A DNA stretch of 40,499 bases from DASYYE01 sp035946955 (GTDB taxonomy: Bacteria > Actinomycetota > Actinomycetes > Streptosporangiales > Streptosporangiaceae). Positions 33,927 through 40,499 of the stretch are shown one piece after another. The stretch lies in contig DASYYE010000561.1 in the NCBI GenBank assembly GCA_035946955.1, positions 1 to 40,499 of the forward strand, in the 5' to 3' direction. Made by a program: the position numbers and the translations under genes. The notes below the pieces were generated by a model. The model saw only the letters and a program-made list of their open reading frames with translations. It was not told the DNA's origin and ran no database searches. Position 1 is the stretch's first letter; every line of letters begins with the position of its first letter.

Positions 33927-34491
33927 AACCCGTGGGCTGGGTGATGCCAAGAAGGCGTTCGGCTTCGTCTAGCGCGAGGTGCCAGGGGTAGCTGTCGATC
34001 AGGTCGCCGCCTGTTCGCGGCGGGTGTGGCTGGATGCCTCCCGGTCCCAGGAGGATTCGCACGCCTTCGCCACGCAGCGCATCGACGCTGCGCTTGAACG
34101 GCATGCGGGCGGCCAGGGCCGAGTTGACGAACGGCAAGACGACAACGGGGAACCCGAGTCCGGTGGTCTCGGCCAGCACACCCAAGGCGTAGGTGTCGCT
34201 GATGCCATGCGCCCATTTGTTGATCGTGTTGTAGGTCGCCGGGGCGACAATAACCGCATCCGCGAGCGCAGACCTGGGCTCGCCTGGCTTGCGGTACTCG
34301 CTGCGGACAGGGCTGCCGGTCTGGGCCTCGATGGCAGCGGCGTCGAAGAACTCCAGTGCGGACGGAGTGGCGATGACTTGCACGGCCCAGCCCCGTTGGT
34401 GGGCAAGCTTGACGAGAGTGCCTACGGCGGTGGCCGGTCCCGCCGCGCACACGATGACCGCCAGGACGGGCCTGTCCGTGTCAGGGGTCAC
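33925..34491 (-). CDS. Flavoprotein (PPC-decarboxylase-like fold)
   Basis: A 188-residue protein of the homo-oligomeric flavin-containing cysteine decarboxylase family. Landmarks are V-I-V-C-A-A-G-P-A-T-A near the N-terminus, V-I-V-A-P-A-T-Y-N-T-I-N-K-W-A-H-G-I-S-D-T at about residue 80 (P-A-T-x-N-T-I-x-K is the family's flavin-binding motif) and V-V-L-P-F-V-N-S-A-L-A near 118. The substrate is unknown. In actinomycetes such genes commonly follow TPR-type XRE regulators, as here; its GTG 34491 overlaps the regulator stop in GTGA, so the pair forms an operon. The last codons end immediately before the maturase remnant. Confidence 0.85.
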   Translation of the reverse strand: MTPDTDRPVLAVIVCAAGPATAVGTLVKLAHQRGWAVQVIATPSALEFFDAAAIEAQTGSPVRSEYRKPGEPRSALADAVIVAPATYNTINKWAHGISDTYALGVLAETTGLGFPVVVLPFVNSALAARMPFKRSVDALRGEGVRILLGPGGIQPHPPRTGGDLIDSYPWHLALDEAERLLGITQPTG

Positions 34492-35964
34492 CGGGCCACT
34501 CCGATCTGGGCGGCGAAGTGCTCCGCGTCTCCCCGGATGCTGCGCGGGGCTGAGATGACGAGTTCGCGGACGAGGTGGTGCACGGAGGGACGCCGGGTGA
34601 CCTCCTCCGGTGCGGTCTCCTCAGCCGCGCGCAGCGCGATGTATGCCCTGTCGTGCTTGCCCCATTGGAGGAACGCCCGGGCGGTGTCGATGAGCAGGCT
34701 GGCCTTGCGCTCGGTGACGTTGATCTTGGCCAGGTCGATGCCACGGGCGACATCGACCGCAGTCCCCGCGTCCCCGAGCGTGACCGCGACGTTGACCCGG
34801 TGCTGGCGGGCGTTGGACGGGCCGAACGCGGTCCAGCGCCTATTGGCATCCACACCCAGCCCGCCGCCCAGCCTCCTCTGCCTCGGACAGCAACTGGTAG
34901 GCGGTGTCGCGCTCGCCCTGCTGGGCGGCGGCGACAGCCCTCCGCAGCAACAGCGAGCCATACACCGACAACGAGTCCGGGGTGTGCCTGGTCACTGCCC
35001 GGTCAAGGCGCACCGCATGGCTGCTGGCCGTGGAGACAGCGGCCCCGAGATGCCGGCCGCTCATCAGCGCGTGGGTGATGATCCGGGCGCTCGCCCCCAC
35101 CGTGATGGGGTCTTCGCTGGCCCGGGCGGCCCGCAGGCTGCGATCAGCCGCCAGATAGGCAAGGCCCTGGTCACCGAGCTTGAGCAACAGCCCAGCCGCC
35201 ACATGGTGAGCATCAGCCGACAGCGCACAGGCGCGGCACTGTGCCTCGCCATCCAGGGCATCGCAGGCGGCACCCAGCCGCGCCAGCAGGTCCGGCAGGT
35301 GCCGGATCAGTTCGCTGTAGCGGCACGCCTGGTACTGCTCGCGGGCCCGGTTGACGGCTACCTCCAGGGCGGCGATGTCAGGGGGCACGCCGAGTGTGCC
35401 CGGCGCTGGGTCCAGGGTCTGCCCGGTGAGCACGGCGACGAGAGGCTCAGCACCACCGGGCGTGCTGCCGGGCGCGACGGCAGGGAGCATCGCGTTGAAC
35501 AGCGATGCACCGGTCAGCCCGACGAAGGTTCGGCGTCGCACCGGATCGTCATCCTCCTGCCCATCCCCCTGACCGAGGCTAAGCAGACCGCAGTCATGGG
35601 CGGCTGCCAAGGCCGGGCGGGTATCCGGTGGCGGGGTCACTCCCACCGGCCGAGGCGACGTGGACGGGTCCGAAGCCGGGGCAACGCCCAGCAGAATCCG
35701 GGCCTGGTCGGGCATGTGCAGCCCGTCGGCGATGCGCTCGAACACCGCCAGGGCCTCCACCTGCTGGACGCCTCGCACGATGTCGCTGACCTTGCCCTGG
35801 CTCATGCCACAGGCGATGCCGATCCGTGTCTGGCTGGCCCCGGTGTACTTGCTCACCAGCGCGAAAAGCTGCCCAACAGCACGAGCGCGCAACGCCGCCA
35901 CGGTTCCGTCCCGCTGCCAGAACGAGTCCGGGATCACGAGTAAGCCGCTTCCACGACCGGGCAT
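34488..35964 (-). pseudogene. XRE-family regulator with TPR-like C-terminus, interrupted by a +1 frameshift
   Basis: The N-terminal HTH spans about residues 15-75 (F-A-L-V-S-K-Y-T-G-A-S-Q-T-R-I-G-I-A-C-G-M-S-Q-G-K-V-S-D-I-V-R-G). A linker with R-R-R-T-F-V-G-L-T-G-A-S-L-F and a long helical TPR-like region follow. The frame as written stops at 34840. The missing end, which continues the family pattern, is in another frame (D-A-N-R-R-W-T-A-F-G-P-S-N-A-R, then A-R-A-F-L-Q-W-G-K-H) to 34488. One extra base lies around 34,850-34,880. The start ATG 35964 has GGGAGGA at normal spacing. If the frameshift is a sequencing error the gene is a normal regulator of about 490 residues. It is co-directional with the flavoprotein and divergent from the three-gene unit at 36.2-37.0 kb. 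Confidence 0.8.
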
Positions 35965-36158
35965 GCCGTGTTCCTCCCGCCAGGGCTGGCTTCCGGGCGT
36001 CCGCACCGCGTCACTGCTGGTAACCAAGCCTATCCCGCAGCGGGATACCAGCGGGGGGATGGGTTTACGCGCCCATATCCGCGACCGTGGCACACGTGTA
36101 CACCGCCCCACCCACACACCAGCCCGCGACACACCACACACACCACAAGGCCCCACAC

Positions 36159-36395
36159 GTGACCAGCACTAGCCATCACATCGCACAAGCACCCCCATCC
36201 GGCATCACTCCCGCCGACCTTGCAGCGGAGTTCCCCGGCTGGCACGTCTGGCGCACCCGCGACGCAGGCACCTGGTGGGCGACCCGGTGCGGCCCGCAGT
36301 GGAACACCGAGCCGCGCACCCTGGCCGCTGATACCGCCGAAGCGCTACGGGCCCAACTGCGCGGCACGGCCGGTCCAGCGGGGGCACAGCGGTGA
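36159..36395 (+). CDS. Small actinomycete protein, first of a three-gene overlapping set
   Basis: A 78-residue protein if started at GTG 36159 (AAGG eight bases upstream); the frame is open to 36087 through a His/Thr-rich stretch that looks non-coding. The conserved-looking core is D-L-A-A-E-F-P-G-W-H-V-W-R-T-R-D-A-G-T-W-W-A-T-R, then A-D-T-A-E-A-L-R-A-Q-L-R. The pattern (A-x-x-P-G-W-x-I/V ... W-W-A, then a helix) recurs in the third gene of the set, so the two are distant paralogues. Such small W-rich proteins are often found divergent from TPR-type XRE regulators in actinomycetes. Function unknown. Confidence 0.7.
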   Translation: MTSTSHHIAQAPPSGITPADLAAEFPGWHVWRTRDAGTWWATRCGPQWNTEPRTLAADTAEALRAQLRGTAGPAGAQR

Positions 36396-36787
36396 CCACT
36401 GAGACTGACAGTGTGGCCGCGCTGGAAGCGTTGGCCGGTGTGCTGGGCCGCGAGGAATGGGTCAGGGTGCTAACCGTCCACGGTCCAGGCAGGTGCCCGC
36501 GCCTGTATGTCACCAGCCGCACAGCACCGGGCATGGCCAGTGACATCTACGCCGAAGTCGGCTGGTACTGGTGGCCACAGGCCCAGAAGCTCGCACCGGT
36601 CAGTGCCCCGCGCCATGCCGCCGCCACCCTCACCCGCACCATCCTCGGCACAACCCCGGGACACGACGACCCGCCAGCCCACGCCTCGGCACCCCGGCCC
36701 CCCGCGTTGCCCCGCCGCATTCCGCCAGATCGGCCCGGCCAGCCATGCCGCGTCCCACCCGACAGCCCCACGCAGGAGCAGTCGTGA
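36392..36787 (+). CDS. Small hypothetical protein, second of three overlapping genes
   Basis: A 131-residue protein starting at GTG 36392, overlapping the first gene by four bases (GTGA). Residues 1-80 contain L-Y-V-T-S-R-T-A-P-G-M-A-S-D-I-Y-A-E-V-G-W-Y-W-W-P-Q-A-Q-K-L-A-P-V. This resembles small actinomycete proteins with an I-Y-A ... W-x-W-W/P ... I/L-A-P-V core. The last 45 residues are proline-rich low complexity and may be disordered. No catalytic motif was recognised. Confidence 0.72.
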   Translation: MTTETDSVAALEALAGVLGREEWVRVLTVHGPGRCPRLYVTSRTAPGMASDIYAEVGWYWWPQAQKLAPVSAPRHAAATLTRTILGTTPGHDDPPAHASAPRPPALPRRIPPDRPGQPCRVPPDSPTQEQS

Positions 36788-36975
36788 CCGCCGACCGCCC
36801 GGACCCTGGTGAGTACCCGCAGGCCATCGCGGACGATTACCCGGGCTGGGACATCGGATACGACGGCCAATGGTGGACCGCTGCGTGCCCGGCCGTGCAG
36901 GTCCAAGCCCAGACCCCCGAAGGACTGCGCGCAGCGCTGGAGCGGGTCATCAACCCCGACGCTGGCACCCCCTGA
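36784..36975 (+). CDS. Small actinomycete protein, third of three overlapping genes
   Basis: A 63-residue protein from GTG 36784, again overlapping the previous stop in GTGA. The core Y-P-Q-A-I-A-D-D-Y-P-G-W-D-I-G-Y-D-G-Q-W-W-T-A, then T-P-E-G-L-R-A-A-L-E-R-V mirrors the first gene of the set, indicating an internal duplication of this tiny family. Because all three genes overlap by four bases they are almost certainly translated from one message. Function unknown. Confidence 0.7.
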   Translation: MTADRPDPGEYPQAIADDYPGWDIGYDGQWWTAACPAVQVQAQTPEGLRAALERVINPDAGTP

Positions 36976-37480
36976 GCGTGTGGCGGCGCGGTGCGGCACA
37001 ACCCACAAGTCCATCGCCAGGCCCGCCGCGCTGCCACACACCATTACCCACTGGCGAAAACCACCCGGACAGCGGCAGACTCGCACGAGGGGACCAGTTC
37101 AACACGGGTGGAGACACACATGGGCCAAGCCGCCACTGTGGCACAACCCCGCCCAGTAGGTGACAGCCCACGTGCCAGGTCACCCTGGCTGGACCGGGTC
37201 ACCGTGGACGGTTTTTTACCTGCGGCGCGGCGGGACCCTGCACCGCCGGCCGACGGACCAATTCCGGGCAGAAGGAGCCTGCCACCACGCCGCGCGAGCT
37301 TAGCCGACGCCGCCCCCCACCACGCCACACCGCAGGCAAACAACCGCCCACCGCTCACGTGAGTGAATGGTCACCGTGCCACTCACCGTCACCCGGGAAA
37401 GGAGTAGAAGACGGACGGCCAGCCCCCGCAAGACGCACCATCAGGTGATTAACTCCCCAGGCCAGAGCCCTAGCATTCGA
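36976..37480. other. Gene-poor 505-base stretch next to the IS remnant
   Basis: No conserved gene is recognised. A short plus-strand frame from ATG 37120 to 37362 has GGAG six bases upstream, but its proline/arginine-rich product resembles nothing I know. I treat it as doubtful. The stretch may hold debris from the IS insertion. Confidence 0.35.
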
Positions 37481-37810
37481 TCAGAAAAAGGCCAGGAAAA
37501 CGCGGTTGAATTGCCGGGCGAGCATCGCGTGCACGGTCTTCCACTTCGGGAAGTCGCGCGGCAGGCTGCGCCACTTGCACCCGCTGCCGGCGACGTAGAA
37601 CATGGCGTCGGTCATGGTGCGGCGCCGGTGCCTCTCCGGGCGGCCGCCCAGCTCCGTGGCGCACAGCATCACCGGCAGCAGCGGCTCCAGCACCGCCCAC
37701 TGCCCATCCGTCAGGTCGGAAGGGTACAGCGGCACGCGCTCCCGGCAGCCGCAGTCGCACGTGCACCCCCGCGTGCTCGCGCGGGAAGCCGGAACAGGGT
37801 TCAATGTCAT
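37481..37810 (-). mobile_element. Truncated IS5-type transposase (N-terminal about 105 residues)
   Basis: The minus-strand frame from ATG 37810 encodes the N-terminal domain typical of IS5-family transposases (DUF4096): Y-P-S-D-L-T-D-G-Q-W-A-V-L-E-P-L-L-P, then G-G-R-P-E-R-H-R-R-R-T-M-T-D-A-M-F-Y-V, then G-C-K-W-R-S-L-P-R-D-F-P-K-W-K-T-V. After this the frame ends with unrelated residues at 37481. The catalytic DDE core, normally another 150 or more residues, is missing, so it cannot transpose by itself. Confidence 0.85.
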
Positions 37811-37813
37811 CAC

Positions 37814-37862
37814 GGGCCTTTGGTCAGCAGAGCTTCGACAAGCCTGCCTCCACCAAAGGCCC
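37814..37862. repeat. 11-bp inverted repeat just upstream of the transposase remnant
   Basis: GGGCCTTTGGT (37814-37824) and ACCAAAGGCCC (37852-37862) are perfectly complementary across 27 bases. The stem sits immediately before the transposase start codon. It could be a guard hairpin limiting transposase translation or read-through from outside; position is the only evidence for a role. Confidence 0.6.
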
Positions 37863-37978
37863 ATCCCCATGTCACGGCGAAACGCCGCGCATCCACACAC
37901 GCCCACACAAACTGCCTGATGAGGACCGCCAGAGTGTACCCCCGCCCAAGGGAACCCTTTAGGGACAGGCTCTTACGG

Positions 37979-38007
37979 CTGAAAGTCTCCGTGATCATGG
38001 AAATCAC
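37979..38007. repeat. Diverged half-copy of the 26.2-kb palindrome
   Basis: CTGAAAGTCTCCGTGATCAT and the following GGAAATCAC (37979-38007) match the right half of the palindrome at 26253-26282 with only a few substitutions and one indel. Both copies lie just downstream of a WD40 gene stop on the minus strand (26282 and 38040). The matching left half is not present here. Confidence 0.65.
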
Positions 38008-38039
38008 ACCCGCGCCCCAGTGACTAACTTGTGCGGGTG

Positions 38040-40430
38040 CTAGCGGCGGCGGTGCTGCTGGAGTGTTGAGACGTCGGGTTCGATGACGGACAGGCCGTCG
38101 TCGTCGCCGATGGCCAGCAGCAGGCCAGCCATGGCCAGTGAGAGGACGGTGGCCCGGCGGCGGACCGTCAGGAGGCAGCGCCCTGCCGCCACGTCCCAGA
38201 TCCGGACGGTCCTGTCACCACCCCCCGACGCCAGTAGCAGCCGCCCGTCCGGGGCCGTCCCGAACGCCACTGCGGCCACCCAGCCGGTGTGGGCAGCCAG
38301 TGGCTTGCCCACGGGCGCCCCCGTCAGCGGATCCCAGACCCGCACCGTAGTGTCGTCGCTGGCTGAGGCCAGCAGCAGCCGGCCACTGGGCATGGTGCCG
38401 AACGCCACCGCCCGCACCGCCTTGGTGTGGCCGGTCAGCGGCCTGCCCATGGCGTCGCCGGTCAGTGGGTCCCAGACTCGCACTGTGCAGTCGCCCCCGC
38501 CGGAGGCCAGCAGCAGCCGCCTCTCACCCGCCTCCCGGTCCCTCGTCACGGTGCCGAACGCCACGGAGTCCACCCAGCCGGTATGGCCGGACAGTGGCTT
38601 GCTTCCTGCTGCGGCGGCTAGCGGATCCCACAGCAGCACCATCTGGTCGTCACCGGCCGAGGCGAGCAGCAGCCCATCGGGGCCGACGCCGAACGCGACC
38701 GAGCGGACCTGGCCCGTGTGGCCAGCCAGCCGTTCGGTCACGGGCATTCCCGTGGCATGATCCCAAACGCGTACGACCTTGTCACTGCAGGCCGCGAGCA
38801 GCAGCCGCCTGTCCAGGCCGCTGCCGAGCGTGACCGCGCCCACCGGGTCCGTGAAGCCGGTGGCCACCTCACCTGCTGACACTCCAGCCAGCGGTTCCCA
38901 CAACCGAACGGTCGCGTCGAAACTCGCGGTGACGAGCAGCAGCCGGCGCCGGGGGACGGTGGCCAGCGCCACCGAGGTCGCCCGCCCCGGATGGGTGACG
39001 GCCGGCCGAGGCGCTGCGGCGGCAGCCATCGCGTCCCAGACAAGGACATCTCGCCCGCGGGAGGCGGCGAGCAGCAGCCGCTTGTCCGGCATGGCGCCGA
39101 ACGAGATCGCATACCCGTGGTCCGGCAGCGGCGTGATCGGCTCACCCACTGGCGTGCCGGTCAGCGGATCCCACAGCTGGATGGCCTTGTCCAAGGCGGT
39201 GACGGCAAGGATCAGCCGGCCGTCCGGGGTGGTCGCGAACGCCACCCCGCCGACCTTGTAAGAAGGGCCGGTCAGCGGCCCACTCACCAGCTCATGGGTG
39301 AGCGGGTCCCAGACCCGCACGGTCCTGTCGTTGCCTGTCGCGACCAGCAGCCGGCCATCCGGGCTGGTACCGGCAGACACCACGCGCAAGTCGCGTGTCT
39401 CCTCGATCGGCTCGCCGACCTGCGACTGGTTGAGCGCGTCCCACACGCGGAGCGTTTTGTCCCAGGCGGCCGAGACGACAAGCAACCGGCCGTCTGGTGC
39501 CGTGGCGAAGGTGACAGCCCAGACCGGCTTGGTGTGCCCGGTCAGCGGTTTGCCGACCGGCGCGCCGGTGAGCGGGTCCCACAGCCGCAGTGTCGTGTCA
39601 TGGCTGGCCGACACGAGCAGACACCGGCCGTCCGCGGCTGTCCCGAACGCCACCTCGTACACGGCGCCGCCGTGGCCGGTCAGTGGCTCGCCGAGGTGCG
39701 TGCCAGCCACCGGATCCCACACCCGCACCGTGCCGTCCTTGCCGCAGGAGGCGAACATGAGCCGCCCGTCAGGGGCGTTACCAGCCGCCACCCAGTAGAT
39801 TTCGTCGGTGTGACCGGTGAGCGGCTCAACGAATGAGGTGCCGGTGAGCGGATCCCAGACCCGCACTGTCCGGTCGTCGCTGCAGGAGGCGAGCAGCAGC
39901 CGCCCGTCCGCCGTCGTACCGAACGCCACGGCGCCTACCAGGGCGGTGTGGCCGGACAGGGTGAGGAGTGTGTCGTCGCGGCGCACCGCCGCCAGATGGG
40001 TGCGGTACAGCAGCCGGACCCCAGTGCCCGTCACTATCGGGGCACCGGTGAGAGCCTGAGCGGCCTCCGCGAGGTAAGCGGCATTGGTGCTGGCATCCTC
40101 GCCGAGCAGTGGGCGGACCCGGCGGTAGGCGCGCACGGCGTCGTAGGCCTGGGGGCCTGCCACCCACAGCAGTGGGCCCAGGACGGCCGGGTCAGCGGCA
40201 GCGAGGAAGCCGGGCTCGCTGAGCAGGGCCGCGAAAGCCTCCTGCCCAGAGGCAGCCACCTGTTCTGCCAGCCTGGCGAGCAGGCCAGGGTCGGCCGCTG
40301 ACCAGTCACGGCCGTCCGGGCCAGTGGGCACAGCACCCAGCAGGTCAGCGCCTGCGGGCACAGGCCCGGCACGGCGCCTGGCCTCACGCTTTCGCAGCCA
40401 GCGCCCCACGCCAATTCCTCCGGTGGCCAC
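38040..40430 (-). CDS. WD40 double-propeller protein D, reading frame fused upstream to another copy
   Basis: A 796-residue protein from GTG 40430, the position equivalent to the start of genes A and B (A-T-G-G-I-G-V-G-R-W-L-R-K-R-E-A-R-R-R). It has the same helical N-terminal domain (P-L-L-W-V-A-G-P-Q-A-Y-D-A-V-R-A-Y-R-R-V-R-P-L-L-G-E-D) and 14 WD repeats ending in G-D-D-D-G-L-S-V-I-E-P-D. Blades 1-4 and 10-13 have full L-x-G-H-T ... V-W-D signatures; blades 5-9 are degenerate at the G-H position. The frame is uninterrupted. It stays open beyond the start to the window edge, reading WD40 sequence, so the real product may be longer. The next upstream minus-strand gene is outside the window. 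Confidence 0.87.
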   Translation of the reverse strand: MATGGIGVGRWLRKREARRRAGPVPAGADLLGAVPTGPDGRDWSAADPGLLARLAEQVAASGQEAFAALLSEPGFLAAADPAVLGPLLWVAGPQAYDAVRAYRRVRPLLGEDASTNAAYLAEAAQALTGAPIVTGTGVRLLYRTHLAAVRRDDTLLTLSGHTALVGAVAFGTTADGRLLLASCSDDRTVRVWDPLTGTSFVEPLTGHTDEIYWVAAGNAPDGRLMFASCGKDGTVRVWDPVAGTHLGEPLTGHGGAVYEVAFGTAADGRCLLVSASHDTTLRLWDPLTGAPVGKPLTGHTKPVWAVTFATAPDGRLLVVSAAWDKTLRVWDALNQSQVGEPIEETRDLRVVSAGTSPDGRLLVATGNDRTVRVWDPLTHELVSGPLTGPSYKVGGVAFATTPDGRLILAVTALDKAIQLWDPLTGTPVGEPITPLPDHGYAISFGAMPDKRLLLAASRGRDVLVWDAMAAAAAPRPAVTHPGRATSVALATVPRRRLLLVTASFDATVRLWEPLAGVSAGEVATGFTDPVGAVTLGSGLDRRLLLAACSDKVVRVWDHATGMPVTERLAGHTGQVRSVAFGVGPDGLLLASAGDDQMVLLWDPLAAAAGSKPLSGHTGWVDSVAFGTVTRDREAGERRLLLASGGGDCTVRVWDPLTGDAMGRPLTGHTKAVRAVAFGTMPSGRLLLASASDDTTVRVWDPLTGAPVGKPLAAHTGWVAAVAFGTAPDGRLLLASGGGDRTVRIWDVAAGRCLLTVRRRATVLSLAMAGLLLAIGDDDGLSVIEPDVSTLQQHRRR

Positions 40431-40499
40431 AGCCTCCCAGAGGAGGACGTCCTTGGCGCTGCTGGAGGCGAGCAGCAACCGCCCGCCTGCCACGCTGCC
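40431..40499 (-). CDS. Tail of a further WD40 copy, in frame with gene D (cut by window edge)
   Basis: The minus strand reads A-G-G-R-L-L-L-A-S-S-S-A-K-D-V-L-L-W-E-A in the same frame as gene D, directly followed by its V-A-T-G-G start. This corresponds to the part around blade 7 of the other paralogues (G-K-D-V-V-V-W-D-A-L-A-A-A). No stop codon separates the two, so a preceding copy appears truncated and joined to gene D. Confidence 0.7.

Noticed and set aside
33979..35943. 654-codon plus-strand frame antisense to the flavoprotein and XRE regulator
   Set aside because: Low-complexity product without domains; the minus strand carries two recognisable families. Its length reflects GC-rich codon bias only.
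1..40499. tRNA, rRNA or riboswitch genes
   Set aside because: I looked in the intergenic gaps for tRNA-like arms, the CCA-end context and known riboswitch cores, and found nothing I can support by eye. A covariance-model search would be needed to exclude them.

Overview
The window is high-GC actinomycete DNA. Three things place it near Streptomycetales or Streptosporangiales: a bldC gene, the chromosomal order bldC / conserved hypothetical / valine-leucine dehydrogenase / DUF3073 / purM / purF / purL / purQ, and actinomycete families such as DUF397, DUF5753 and TIGR03086. I cannot name the genus. I saw no rRNA, tRNA or CRISPR array.

Bases 1-3.8 kb hold ABC export genes: the end of a DrrB-like permease, then a TetR regulator, an ABC ATPase and a polyketide-exporter-type permease. 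A clear palindromic operator lies in front of tetR. From 3.8 to 9.5 kb come a lysine/alanine-rich histone-H1-like protein, arfB (ribosome rescue), mscL, an actinobacterial family-A DNA polymerase and a long low-complexity protein with 15-bp coding repeats. From 10 to 13.3 kb lie bldC, which has a perfect match to the BldD-box consensus upstream, a conserved hypothetical, vdh and DUF3073. From 13.4 to 22.1 kb is a purine cluster on the minus strand (purF-purM; purS ... purQ-purL). It is interspersed with a DUF397 gene carrying a decayed HTH/DUF5753 neighbour, a TIGR03086 protein, a sterol-carrier-family protein and an unusual anti-sigma-type ATPase. From 22.2 to 26.2 kb a plus-strand operon encodes the E1-alpha, E1-beta and E2 subunits of a 2-oxoacid (pyruvate-type) dehydrogenase, followed by a Dabb-domain protein.

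From 26.2 kb to the end the window becomes an accessory region. It carries four large WD40 genes on the minus strand. Each has a conserved helical N-terminal domain of about 130-150 residues followed by 12-14 WD repeats, which suggests double beta-propellers. Three are in direct tandem (28.7-26.3, 31.1-28.8 and 33.4-31.2 kb). The fourth (40.4-38.0 kb) is joined in frame to the tail of yet another copy that runs off the window. Between them lie a group II intron maturase remnant, a flavoprotein, a TPR-type XRE regulator, a divergent operon of three tiny overlapping genes and an IS transposase remnant.

Four coding sequences in this part carry apparent net +1 frameshifts at G-rich or GC-rich positions, whereas the housekeeping half shows none. 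This means either genuine decay or variation of the island, or sequencing error. A long palindrome and a related copy sit just downstream of two of the WD40 genes. The WD40 array is the best candidate for an undescribed system: its N-terminal domain looks like the helical linker found between NTPase and propeller in STAND-type proteins, but no NTPase is present.
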